A DNA stretch of 64,000 bases, from assembly GCF_026341275.1 (NCBI RefSeq), contig NZ_JAIFZO010000002.1:2519264-2583263 (forward strand), given 5' to 3'. The stretch is from Streptomyces ortus (GTDB lineage: Bacteria; Actinomycetota; Actinomycetes; Streptomycetales; Streptomycetaceae). The translations under genes were made by a program, and so were the position numbers. The notes under the pieces were generated by a model. The model made no database searches. It was not told where the DNA came from and saw only the letters and a list, made by a program, of their open reading frames with translations. Below, piece by piece: positions 10,234-19,383 of the stretch (within the stretch, counting starts at the first letter, position 1; the number at the start of each line of letters is the position of its first letter).

Positions 10234-12219
10234 ATGTCGGAGGCGGAGCGGGCGGGAGCATCCCGTCAGGACGATGGTGGACGTCTCCTCGCCGGGCGGT
10301 ACCGGCTGGGAGGGGTTCTCGGCCGCGGCGGCATGGGCACCGTGTGGCGGGCCGAGGACGAGACGCTGGGGCGCACGGTCGCCGTGAAGGAGCTGCGACT
10401 GCCGCCGCGCATCGACGAGGACGAGAAGCGGCGACTGATCACCCGGACCTTCCGCGAGGCCAAGGCCATCGCACGGATCCGCAACAACAGCGCGGTGACC
10501 GTCTACGACGTGGTCGACGAGGACGACCGGCCGTGGATCGTGATGGAGCTCGTCGAGGGCAAGTCCCTCGCCGAGGTGATCCGTGAGGACGGACTGCTCA
10601 CGTCGAAGCGCGCCGCCGAGGTGGGTCTCGCCATCCTCGACGTGCTGCGCTCGGCCCACCGCGAGGGCATCCTGCACCGCGACGTGAAGCCGTCGAACGT
10701 GCTTATCGCCGAGGACGGCCGGGTCGTGCTCACGGACTTCGGCATCGCCCAGGTGGAGGGCGACCCGTCCATCACCTCGACCGGCATGCTGGTCGGCGCC
10801 CCCTCGTACATCTCGCCGGAGCGGGCGCGCGGCCACAAGCCGGGACCCGCGGCCGACCTGTGGTCGCTGGGCGGCCTGCTGTACGCGGCGGTGGAAGGCG
10901 TACCGCCGTACGACAAGGGCTCCGCCATCGCGACGCTCACCGCGGTGATGACGGAGCCGGTCGAGCAGCCGAAGAACGCGGGCCCGCTGGAGAAGGTCAT
11001 CTACGGCCTCCTGGTGAAGGACCCCGAGCAGCGCCTCGACGACGCCGGGGCGCGCGCGATGCTCACCGAGATCATCAACACGCCCGAACCCAAGGACGAG
11101 CCGGAACCGGTGGACGCGACGAAGGTCGTGCCGCTGCCGGACCCGCCCGCGGACAAGTCCGCCAAGAAGGGGACTTCGGGCGGCAAGAAGAAGGCCGCCG
11201 CCGCGGCGGCACTGGCTTCCGCGGGGTCCGCGTCGGCCGCCTCGCCGGCCTCCTCCGCCTCGCCCGCCGGATCGGACGCCGCTTCCGGCGCGCCGTCCGG
11301 AGCAGCGGCCGGTGCCGCAGCGGGCGCCGGCGCGCCCGCTTCCGCGAAGAACCGGGACGCCGCCGCTTCGGCACTGAACTCCAGTGCGGTCGGCGGAAGT
11401 CCGGGCGATTCCGGGCCCGCGTACTCGCGGGGCACCACGTCCAGGGCACCGCTCACCGACGTGGTGTCCCGGCGGACGCTGGTGATCATCGCCGTCGTCG
11501 TGGCGCTGGCCGTGCTCGGCACGATCCTCGCCGTCACGCTGGGTGGCGACGACGGCTCGGGCGCGAAGGACAACAAGAGCGGCGACGACAAGTCGACGTC
11601 CAGCGGCGCGAACGCGGGAAGCGACACCAAACAGGACGAGAGCAGCGGCACCGATTCGGACGACGACGACAAGGCGGGCTCCTCCGGCGGAGGTGCGACG
11701 AAGGAGAGTTCGCCGAGTGCGAGCGCTTCCGGCGAGTCGAGTGGATCGGGTGGGTCGGGAGAGGGCTCAAACAGCGGTTCGGGCAGCGGGGTCGAGTCGA
11801 CGCACAAGGACGGGCAGGGCTTCTCGATCGGCCTGCCCAAGGGCTGGAAATACCAGTCCACGAGTGCGGCCGGTGCCCGGTTCGCCGGTCCCGACGGACA
11901 GAAGCTGCTGGTCGGCTGGACCACGACGCCCAAGGACGACCCGGTGGCCGACTGGAAGAACCAAGAGCAGTACATGAAGCGGTCGCAGTATCAGCGGATC
12001 CGAATAGAGAAGGTGGACTACCGCGGCTGGAACACGGCCGACTGGGAATTCACCTATGTGGAGAGCGGCACCGAATACCGGTCCATAGACCGCGGCTTCG
12101 TCGTGAACGACAGTCAGGGATATGCGCTCATGTATACCGCGAAGGGCTCGAAATGGGACACCGACCTTCGTAAGGACACGTGGCGCACGCTTACCAAGTC
12201 GTTCGAACCGAAGTCCTGA
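10234..12219 (+). CDS. Membrane Ser/Thr protein kinase 1 of 5
   Basis: A Hanks-type kinase of 661 residues. The kinase domain (about 22-280) is complete: glycine loop GRGGMGTVW, VAVKEL, HRDVKPSN, DFGIAQ, SPERARG and DLWSLG. A low-complexity Ala/Ser/Pro linker follows, then one membrane helix (about 414-437, LVIIAVVVALAVLGTILAV), an acidic Ser-rich stalk, and an extracytoplasmic domain beginning GFSIGLPKGWKY. The start at 10234 is set by GAGGGG upstream; ATG 10222 is possible. It opens a run of five kinase genes that matches, by position, the S. coelicolor cluster I recall as SCO4775-SCO4779, reported to act on sporulation septation and spore wall synthesis. Confidence 0.93.
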   Translation: MSEAERAGASRQDDGGRLLAGRYRLGGVLGRGGMGTVWRAEDETLGRTVAVKELRLPPRIDEDEKRRLITRTFREAKAIARIRNNSAVTVYDVVDEDDRPWIVMELVEGKSLAEVIREDGLLTSKRAAEVGLAILDVLRSAHREGILHRDVKPSNVLIAEDGRVVLTDFGIAQVEGDPSITSTGMLVGAPSYISPERARGHKPGPAADLWSLGGLLYAAVEGVPPYDKGSAIATLTAVMTEPVEQPKNAGPLEKVIYGLLVKDPEQRLDDAGARAMLTEIINTPEPKDEPEPVDATKVVPLPDPPADKSAKKGTSGGKKKAAAAAALASAGSASAASPASSASPAGSDAASGAPSGAAAGAAAGAGAPASAKNRDAAASALNSSAVGGSPGDSGPAYSRGTTSRAPLTDVVSRRTLVIIAVVVALAVLGTILAVTLGGDDGSGAKDNKSGDDKSTSSGANAGSDTKQDESSGTDSDDDDKAGSSGGGATKESSPSASASGESSGSGGSGEGSNSGSGSGVESTHKDGQGFSIGLPKGWKYQSTSAAGARFAGPDGQKLLVGWTTTPKDDPVADWKNQEQYMKRSQYQRIRIEKVDYRGWNTADWEFTYVESGTEYRSIDRGFVVNDSQGYALMYTAKGSKWDTDLRKDTWRTLTKSFEPKS

Positions 12220-12373
12220 GGGACACGAGACGATTGAGATCTGGTATCTCCTCATGACGGGTTGACTCCGGCACGTATCGTGAGTGGTTGCGGACCGTAC
12301 GCAGGCACATCTGCAGCCACAACGGGACGTATGGCGAACGGATTTGACCAACCGGGCGGCCGGGGGAGGCATC

Positions 12374-15310
12374 GTGGAGGACTATGCGGGACGGGTGCTC
12401 GCCGACCGCTACCGCCTGCCGCTCCCACCGACCGACGAGTACGAGATCGCCGCCGAGTCCCGGGCCTGGGACACCTACAGCGGACAGGAAGTCCTGGTCC
12501 GGCAGGTGCCGCTGCCCGAGGTCGTCGAGGCGGAGGTGCTCGACGCGGACGGGCTGCCCGACGGATTCGTGGCGCGGGACGGCGGGACGCGGGACGGCGG
12601 GACGCGGGACGGCGGGGTGCGACGGCCGTCCGCGCGGACCACACGGCGGCCCACCGAGCCGGCCGTGCGACGGGCGATCGAGGCGGCCCAGGCCGCCGCG
12701 CAGATACCCGACCACCCGCGGCTCGACCAGGTCTTCGACGTGTTCGCCGAGGGCGGCTCGCTGTGGATAGTGAGCGAGCTGGTGCCCGCGCGGCAGCTCG
12801 CGGCCCTGCTCGCCGAGGGACCGCTCAGCCCGTACCGGGCCGCCGAGGTGGCCGCCGACGTACTGACGGCCCTGCGGGTGCTGCACGCGCACGGATGGGT
12901 GCACCGGAACATCACCGCGCGCACGGTGCTCGTCTGCGACGACGGCCGGGTGATGCTCACGGGGCTCGCCTCGGGGGCCGCGGAAGAGGCGCTGTGCGGG
13001 TACGACCCGGTGCCGGTAGCCGAAAGCGAGACCGGACCCGGCGAGACCGGACCAGGCGGGAACGGAGCGCCGGGCGGCCCGGCAGAGCGGGTCGGCCGGG
13101 CCGGACAGGCGGACGGCAGGGCGGGGCAGGTCGGCCGGGCCGGTGGTGCGGTCGGACAGCTCGGCCAGTCCGGTACTCCGGGCCGCGCCGTCGGCCGGGC
13201 GGTGCCCGGAGCGCGCGGGACGGACGGCGGCCGTGCCGCGGTCGAGGCCGCGCGCGGTGGCAGTGGCGGCGGCGGTGGCACGGGTGCGCTGCCCGCCCCG
13301 CAAGCACACGCCCAGGCCCAGACACACGCCCAAGCTCAGGCACAGGCACAGGCCCAGGCGCAGGGGCGGACGCAGTCACAGGCGGACGCCTCCGACATGG
13401 CGCAGCGGGCGCTGGAGGCCGGCGGTGACGTACGGGCCGCGCGGGCCGGGGCCATCGCGGCCTACCGCGCGGGCGCGCGGGCGGCGGCCCGGGTGCAGGA
13501 GGAGCAGCGGGGCGGCGGGAACGCGGCGTTGCCCGCTCCGCGGTCGCTGTCCGGCGGGAGCGACGCGGAGACCGGTCAGGCGCCGGGGCCCATCTCGGGT
13601 CGGATAGCCGGACAAGGGGTGGAACACACCTCGCCGCCCGGGCAGATCGCCGACCCGTACGGGGTGAGCGGCGCGGGGATGCCGGGCGCGTGGCACGGTG
13701 CGGCGCCGCGCAGCGGGGCACCTGCCGTCACGGGCCCCGACCAGGTCCGGCCTCCCGCGCTGCCCGACGGCCGAGGCGGTGGCCATGGCGGCAACGGCGG
13801 CAACGGTGCTTACGGCGCCGGTGGCGGGATCGGTGGGACGACCGGCGGCCGGGCGACGGAGGCAGCCGCGTACGGCGCCGGATACGCGCCGTCGGCCGAC
13901 CACCCGGGCGCGGACGCGGATCCCGGCACGGGCGCAGGTGCGGGCGCAGATACGGGTACGGGAACGGCTGCGGGCGGGGCTCCCACGCAGTGGAGCCAGC
14001 TTCCCGCCGGCGCTGCCGCCACCCGGCGGGGTCCGGCGACCGCGCTGGCGGCGGAGCGCGCCCGGCAGGCGCGGATGGCCGTCGTGGGACCCGTCACCGA
14101 GCGCTGGGCGCCCGAGCAGGCCGGACCCGTGCACGAGAACTGGCAGCTGGCGGCGCCGATCGGACCCGCCACGGACCTGTGGGCGCTGGGCGCGCTGCTC
14201 TTCCGCGCCGTCCAGGGCCACGCGCCCTACCCCGAGGAGAGCACCGCCGAACTGGTGCAGCTGGTGTGCGCGGAGCCGCCGGCGTTCGCGGAGGAGTGCG
14301 GCCCGCTGCGGCCGGTCGTGGAGTCGCTGCTGCGCCAGGACCCCACGGAGCGGCTGGACTTCGAGGAACTGCGGGGCTGGCTGCGCTCGCTGGTGCGGTC
14401 GGCGCCCGAGCCGGAGGCCGGCACGTTCGTCATAGCGGCGCCGCCTGTGGACCCCGCCCGGCTGCCCGTCATACGCCGTCGGGGCGAGCTGGTCCGCAGG
14501 CGTCGCGCCGGGCTGCCCGCGACCACCCCCCACGGCCGCCACAAGCGGGGCAAGCAGGGCAGGGAGGTGAAGCCGCGCCGGCTCGGCCGGACCCTGCTCC
14601 TGCTGATCCTGCTCGCCATGGCCGCGGCCGTCGCGTACGCCGTGGCGTTCATGCCCAAGGCGGGCTCCGGCGGTGAGCGCACCGGTTCCGCGGGGGACGT
14701 CGTCGCCCCCACCCCCGGTCACTCCGGGGACACCGGCGCGGGGTCGGACGGGAAGGCCAGCTCCGATCCGCAGGGTGAGAAGGCGCCGGGCGACAAGAAC
14801 AGTCCGAGCCCGACGCGCTCGTCCAGTTCGACGACCCAGACCACCGGCCCCGACCTTCCGCAGGGCTTCACCCTGCGCAAGGACTCCGAGGGGTTCCGGG
14901 TGGCGGTCGCCAACGGCTGGGAGCGGACGGGCAAGAACGGACGCGGGCAGGTCGTCTACGCGCACGGGAAGTTCGAGCTGCTGGTCGTGCCCGGACGCGA
15001 CACGACCGAGGAGTTCGGCAGCGATCCGATGTCCTACCAGCGTGAGGACGAGCGCGAGTTGCAGCCCTTCCGCGACTCGACCTGGGCCACGTCCAGCGGG
15101 ATGCGGCGGATCGACGTGGGCGGACGGGCCATGGCCGAGGGCCAGTTCACCTGGCAGGACTCCACGGGGGGCGAGGTCTTCGTACGGAACCTCGTGATCA
15201 TCTCCGGCGGGAAGTACCACGTCGTGCAGCTGCGCGGTCCGGAGGCCGAGCGGGACGAGGTGACGCGGCTCTACGAGCAGGCGTCCTCGACGTACCAGAT
15301 CACCAAGTGA
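12374..15310 (+). CDS. Membrane pseudokinase with large insertion (2 of 5)
   Basis: A 978-residue kinase-fold protein with the catalytic residues lost. It has no glycine loop (PLPPTDEYEIAAES), the VAIK Lys is Arg (VLVRQV), HRD is HRN (VHRNITAR, near residue 177), and DFG is TGL (MLTGLASG). A low-complexity insertion of roughly 350 residues rich in Gly, Ala, Gln and Pro sits where the activation segment should be. The C-lobe then resumes with ATDLWALGALLFRAVQGHAPY. One membrane helix (about 743-760) and an extracytoplasmic domain starting GFRVAVANGWER follow. The GTG at 12374 has GGGAGG six bases upstream. It is probably a scaffold or regulator of the neighbouring active kinases (inference). 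Confidence 0.88.
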   Translation: MEDYAGRVLADRYRLPLPPTDEYEIAAESRAWDTYSGQEVLVRQVPLPEVVEAEVLDADGLPDGFVARDGGTRDGGTRDGGVRRPSARTTRRPTEPAVRRAIEAAQAAAQIPDHPRLDQVFDVFAEGGSLWIVSELVPARQLAALLAEGPLSPYRAAEVAADVLTALRVLHAHGWVHRNITARTVLVCDDGRVMLTGLASGAAEEALCGYDPVPVAESETGPGETGPGGNGAPGGPAERVGRAGQADGRAGQVGRAGGAVGQLGQSGTPGRAVGRAVPGARGTDGGRAAVEAARGGSGGGGGTGALPAPQAHAQAQTHAQAQAQAQAQAQGRTQSQADASDMAQRALEAGGDVRAARAGAIAAYRAGARAAARVQEEQRGGGNAALPAPRSLSGGSDAETGQAPGPISGRIAGQGVEHTSPPGQIADPYGVSGAGMPGAWHGAAPRSGAPAVTGPDQVRPPALPDGRGGGHGGNGGNGAYGAGGGIGGTTGGRATEAAAYGAGYAPSADHPGADADPGTGAGAGADTGTGTAAGGAPTQWSQLPAGAAATRRGPATALAAERARQARMAVVGPVTERWAPEQAGPVHENWQLAAPIGPATDLWALGALLFRAVQGHAPYPEESTAELVQLVCAEPPAFAEECGPLRPVVESLLRQDPTERLDFEELRGWLRSLVRSAPEPEAGTFVIAAPPVDPARLPVIRRRGELVRRRRAGLPATTPHGRHKRGKQGREVKPRRLGRTLLLLILLAMAAAVAYAVAFMPKAGSGGERTGSAGDVVAPTPGHSGDTGAGSDGKASSDPQGEKAPGDKNSPSPTRSSSSTTQTTGPDLPQGFTLRKDSEGFRVAVANGWERTGKNGRGQVVYAHGKFELLVVPGRDTTEEFGSDPMSYQREDERELQPFRDSTWATSSGMRRIDVGGRAMAEGQFTWQDSTGGEVFVRNLVIISGGKYHVVQLRGPEAERDEVTRLYEQASSTYQITK

Positions 15311-15395
15311 CACCGGCGTACCAGATCACCAAAGGACACCGGCGTACCAGATCACCAAAGGACATCGGCGTACCAGATCACCAAGTGAGACCGGC
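15292..15395 (+). repeat. Four tandem copies of a 26-bp unit at the end of the pseudokinase gene
   Basis: The unit GTACCAGATCACCAAGTGAC plus six bases starts at 15292, 15318, 15344 and 15370. The first copy encodes the last residues (YQITK) and stop codon of the upstream gene; the others are untranslated. The unit is not a multiple of three, so it did not expand inside the reading frame. Confidence 0.9.
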
Positions 15396-15624
15396 GTGAC
15401 ACCGACGTGCCGCATCACTGGTTGACGCGACGTCATCACGCCCCGCAGCCAGGGGCCTTGTGCGGCTGTGACCCCGGTTCCGCCGCCAACGCCCGATCAC
15501 CGTGCGGCAACCGCGCGTTCATACCCGTGGGTACCGTCACAGTGCTGTCTCCGTAGGACCCCGCCGGTTCCCTGGGTGCGTGTCGGTCCTTAGTCTGACC
15601 CTGTCAAGAGCATTGCGGGGAAAC
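15396..15624. other. Region upstream of kinase 3
   Basis: No gene is seen here. A TAGTCT hexamer near 15591 could be a -10, but no matching -35 is evident. Confidence 0.3.
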
Positions 15625-17481
15625 GTGAATCAGATGCAGGGCCTGCTTCTCGCAGGCCGCTACCGGCTCGCCGACTCCATCGGCAGTGGCGGCATGGGCC
15701 GGGTATGGCGTGCGCGCGACGAAGTGCTGCACCGCTCCGTCGCGATCAAGGAGCTGACGGCCGCGCTCTATGTGTCCGAGAGCGAGCAGGTCGTCCTCCT
15801 CGCCAGAACCCGGGCCGAGGCCAGGGCCGCCGCGCGCATCAACCACTCGGCCGTCGTCACCGTGCACGACGTACTGGAACACGACGGCCGCCCGTGGATC
15901 GTCATGGAACTCGTCGAGGGCGGCTCGCTGGCCGACGCCGTCAAGGACGCGGGACGCATCGAGCCCAGGGAGGCGGCCCGGGTCGGGCTGTGGGTCCTGC
16001 GCGCTCTGCGGGCCGCGCACTCCGCCGGCGTACTGCACCGCGACGTCAAACCCGGCAACGTCCTGCTCTCCCACGACCGGCGCGTGCTGCTCACCGACTT
16101 CGGGATCGCCCAGGTCGAGGGAGACACGACGATCACCCGTACCGGCGAGATCGTCGGTTCCGTCGACTATCTGGCGCCGGAACGTATCCGCGGCCAGGAC
16201 CCGGGCCCGTCCGCCGACCTGTGGGCGCTCGGCGCGACGCTCTACACGGCCGTCGAGGGCAGGTCGCCGTTCCGGCGGACGACACCCCTGACGACCATGC
16301 AGGCCGTCGTCGGCGAGGAGCCCGAGGCCCCGGAGCACGCGGGCCCGCTCACGTCCGTCATCACCGCCCTGCTCCGCAAGGACCCCGCCGAGCGGCCCGG
16401 TCTCGAAGAGGCCGAGCAGATGCTCGCCGAGGCCGCGGAGGGACGGGCACCCGACTCGGCGCAGGCCTATGTGCCGACGCAGCACGTGGACGGCGCGCGG
16501 GATACGCGCGGAACGTACGGCGGGGGACTGCCGGGCGCGTACGGGTCCGGGCAGTCCCCCGCTCCAGGATCGGCCCCTCCAGGATCGGCCGCTCCCGGCT
16601 CCGAGGACGCCACCCACGCCGGCACCCACGGGTCGTACGGATCCCACGGATCGCACGGGCCCTATGGATACGGGTCCCAGGGCGGCCAGTATGCGCAGGG
16701 CCCCGGTACGTACGGCGGTCCGGACGGCCGCGACACCTACGGCAGTCAGGGCCGACCCGCTCCGGACCCGGCCGTCGCCACCGCGAACCAGCCGGCGGTG
16801 ACCGGCGGGCCGAGGCGGCGGCGGTCCCGTACCGTCGCCGCGGTCGTCCTGGCCGCCGCGCTCCTCGGCGGCGGTGGCGTCGCGGCGATGCTGCTGGCGG
16901 ACGGATGGGGGGACGGCAGCGCGTCCAAGTCCCCGGACCACTCCTCGTCGCCCAAGGACCCGTCCTCCTCGGGCGGTGCGGACGACGGAAAGCAGACCGG
17001 GACGGCCCAGACCGGTGACGTGCCCGTCGGCTGGCAGCGCGTCGACGACCCCAAGGGTTTCAGCCTCGTACTGCCCAAGGGCTGGAAGCGGCAGGTCGAC
17101 GGCACCCAGATCGACTACACGCCCGACGAAGGCGAGCACTTCGTACGCATCGCCATCGACGACTCGCCGGACTTCGACACCCCCTACCGGCATCTCGTCG
17201 ACCTGGAACAGCAGATATCCGGGCGGCTGAGCGAGTACCAGCAGGTCGGTCTGGAGTCCAACACCTTCCGCGACCGTCCGGGGGCGCTGTGGGACTTCAC
17301 CTGGACCGCGCTGGGCAAGGACACGGAGTTTCCCGGGCCGCGCCGGGCCATCGAACAGTCGTATCTCGGCCGTGACGGCGTCGAGTACGTGATCTACATG
17401 TCCTCGCCCGCGGCCGACTGGGAGACCGCGCGGAAGCAGTTCGACACCGTTCTGCGGGGGTGGCGACCGCCGGGTTCGTAG
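15625..17481 (+). CDS. Membrane Ser/Thr protein kinase 3 of 5
   Basis: A 618-residue active-type kinase: GSGGMGRVW, VAIKEL, HRDVKPGN, DFGIAQ, APERIRG and DLWALGATLYTAVEG within residues 10-272. A Gly/Tyr/Ser/Pro-rich linker (GSYGSHGSHGPYGYGS type) follows, then a membrane helix (about 406-427) and an extracytoplasmic domain starting GFSLVLPKGWKR. The start is GTG 15625 with GGGGAA five bases upstream. It is followed by kinase 4 after about 175 bases. Confidence 0.93.
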   Translation: MNQMQGLLLAGRYRLADSIGSGGMGRVWRARDEVLHRSVAIKELTAALYVSESEQVVLLARTRAEARAAARINHSAVVTVHDVLEHDGRPWIVMELVEGGSLADAVKDAGRIEPREAARVGLWVLRALRAAHSAGVLHRDVKPGNVLLSHDRRVLLTDFGIAQVEGDTTITRTGEIVGSVDYLAPERIRGQDPGPSADLWALGATLYTAVEGRSPFRRTTPLTTMQAVVGEEPEAPEHAGPLTSVITALLRKDPAERPGLEEAEQMLAEAAEGRAPDSAQAYVPTQHVDGARDTRGTYGGGLPGAYGSGQSPAPGSAPPGSAAPGSEDATHAGTHGSYGSHGSHGPYGYGSQGGQYAQGPGTYGGPDGRDTYGSQGRPAPDPAVATANQPAVTGGPRRRRSRTVAAVVLAAALLGGGGVAAMLLADGWGDGSASKSPDHSSSPKDPSSSGGADDGKQTGTAQTGDVPVGWQRVDDPKGFSLVLPKGWKRQVDGTQIDYTPDEGEHFVRIAIDDSPDFDTPYRHLVDLEQQISGRLSEYQQVGLESNTFRDRPGALWDFTWTALGKDTEFPGPRRAIEQSYLGRDGVEYVIYMSSPAADWETARKQFDTVLRGWRPPGS

Positions 17482-17657
17482 TCCGTCCCGCAGAGTGCGC
17501 AGTTCGCCGCGCTCCCACACATGCGCCGGTCTCCGCGCCCCCGGAAGAGACTGCGCCGTCCCCCGCGCCCCCGACGGATCGCGGCTTGGTCGGTTGTCGG
17601 CCAACCCTCGTCGCGCGGACCCGGAAGGGCTCCGTCCGGTGCGGCATGATGGGACTC

Positions 17658-19283
17658 ATGGCGACCGAGGGGGAAAGACCGGCCGACAACGCCCGGGTCA
17701 TAGCGGGGCGTTACCGCCTGGAAGCCAGAATCGGCCGCGGCGGCATGGGTGTCGTGTGGCGGGCCACGGACCAGTTGCTGGCCCGGCAGGTAGCGGTCAA
17801 GGAACTCGTCGTCGACGCCTCGCTCTCGGCGGCGGAGTCCCGGCTGCAGCGCGAACGCACCCTGCGCGAGGCACGCGCGATCGCGCAACTGCGGCATCCG
17901 CACATCATCGTGGTGCACGACGTCGTCGAGCAGGACGAACGCCCGTACATCGTGATGGACCTCCTCGAAGGAGGTTCGCTCGCCGAGCGCATCTCCCGGT
18001 CCGGGCCCGTCGGACCGGTCGAGGCGGCGCGGATGGGCATCGACCTCCTCAGCGCGCTGCGCAAGGCGCACGACGCCGGTGTCCTGCACCGCGACCTGAA
18101 ACCCGCGAACGTGCTCCTCACCCTGGACGGCATCGTCGTCCTCACCGACTTCGGCGTCGCGCAGGTCGCGGGCTCGACGACGCTCACCGAGAGCGGGTCG
18201 TTCGTGGGCTCGCCCGAGTACACCGCACCCGAGCGGATGTCCGGCGTCAGGACCGGGCCCGAGTCCGACCTGTGGTCGCTGGGCGCGCTGCTCTGCACGG
18301 CCCTGAGCGGCGAATCGCCTTTCCGCCGCGACTCGTTGGGCGGGACACTGCACGCGGTGGTCGTCGACGACATCCTTCCGCCGGCCGCCGCGGGGCCGCT
18401 GCTCCCCGTCGTACGGGGCCTGCTCGAACGCGATCCGGAGCGGCGGCTCGACGCGGTCGGGGCGGAGCGGCTGCTCCGGGCGTTCCTGGACACGGGCCGT
18501 ATGCCGCAGGTCCCGCCCGGCCACACGCCCTCAGGGCGGAACGCGTCGGGCCGGGCTCCCGGCCCCTCGGCGCCGGCGGTCGCGGAGCCGGCCGTGCCGC
18601 ACCCGCTGAGAGTCCCCTTCGCCGTCACCTCCTCCATGCGCAACGTGCTGATCGCGGCGGCCCTGGTCGCGGCGATGGCCGTGGCGGGCGTGTCGGCCGC
18701 CGCGCTGCTGATGGGCGACGGCGACCACGGGCCGACGCCGCCGGGGGGTTCGGTCTCCTCGTCCCGGACGGCCACCGCTCCGACGCCGAGCCCCACCGCC
18801 ACCGGCTCCCGGCCCACGGCCTCCGCCGGCCGCACGGTCCCCACGGGATACCGTCTCGTCCGCGACGCGGCGGGCTTCTCGCTCGCCGTCCCCGTGGGCT
18901 TCACGCGTGAGGCGCAGGACGAGCGCGTCTACTACATGTCGGCCGGGAAGACCTTCCGCATCGGCGTCAAGGTGTCCGCACCGGAACCGGGCGGCCCGCT
19001 CGCCGTGCTGCAACGCGCGGCCGAGAAGGGGCCCGACACCTACCCCGGGTACCGCGACGGGCGGGTCACCGAGACCACCCGTGCCGGACGCCCCGCCGCG
19101 CTCTGGGAGTTCACCTGGGACGGCTTCAGCGCGGCGGAGGGCGCGCGGCACATCTACGAACTGTGCTGGGAGGAGGGCGGCCGGATGTACGACGTCCTGG
19201 TGTCGTCCCCGGTCCGCCAGGCGCGCGAGGCGCGGGAGTACTTCGACGTCGCCGTGGACACCGTGGCCCGTAAGGGCTCTTGA
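17658..19283 (+). CDS. Membrane Ser/Thr protein kinase 4 of 5
   Basis: A 541-residue kinase with GRGGMGVVW, VAVKEL, HRDLKPAN, DFGVAQ, APERMSG and DLWSLGALLCTALSG in residues 14-275. A short linker leads to the membrane helix (about 329-352, VLIAAALVAAMAVAGVSAAAL), then a Ser/Thr/Pro stalk and an extracytoplasmic domain starting GFSLAVPVGFTR. ATG 17658 is chosen over 17646 and 17649 because GGGA precedes it at usable spacing. By order it corresponds to the fourth gene of the S. coelicolor cluster, PkaI (SCO4778), reported to interact with the spore wall synthesising complex; this is from memory. Confidence 0.92.
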   Translation: MATEGERPADNARVIAGRYRLEARIGRGGMGVVWRATDQLLARQVAVKELVVDASLSAAESRLQRERTLREARAIAQLRHPHIIVVHDVVEQDERPYIVMDLLEGGSLAERISRSGPVGPVEAARMGIDLLSALRKAHDAGVLHRDLKPANVLLTLDGIVVLTDFGVAQVAGSTTLTESGSFVGSPEYTAPERMSGVRTGPESDLWSLGALLCTALSGESPFRRDSLGGTLHAVVVDDILPPAAAGPLLPVVRGLLERDPERRLDAVGAERLLRAFLDTGRMPQVPPGHTPSGRNASGRAPGPSAPAVAEPAVPHPLRVPFAVTSSMRNVLIAAALVAAMAVAGVSAAALLMGDGDHGPTPPGGSVSSSRTATAPTPSPTATGSRPTASAGRTVPTGYRLVRDAAGFSLAVPVGFTREAQDERVYYMSAGKTFRIGVKVSAPEPGGPLAVLQRAAEKGPDTYPGYRDGRVTETTRAGRPAALWEFTWDGFSAAEGARHIYELCWEEGGRMYDVLVSSPVRQAREAREYFDVAVDTVARKGS

Positions 19284-19383
19284 GCCGCATTTCACCGCAA
19301 AGCGTGCCTCGCGCGTCACGGGTCTGTGACCGGAAAGCGCCCAGGGTGGAGCGCGGGCGCCCGCCGCGATAAGGATGGACCCC

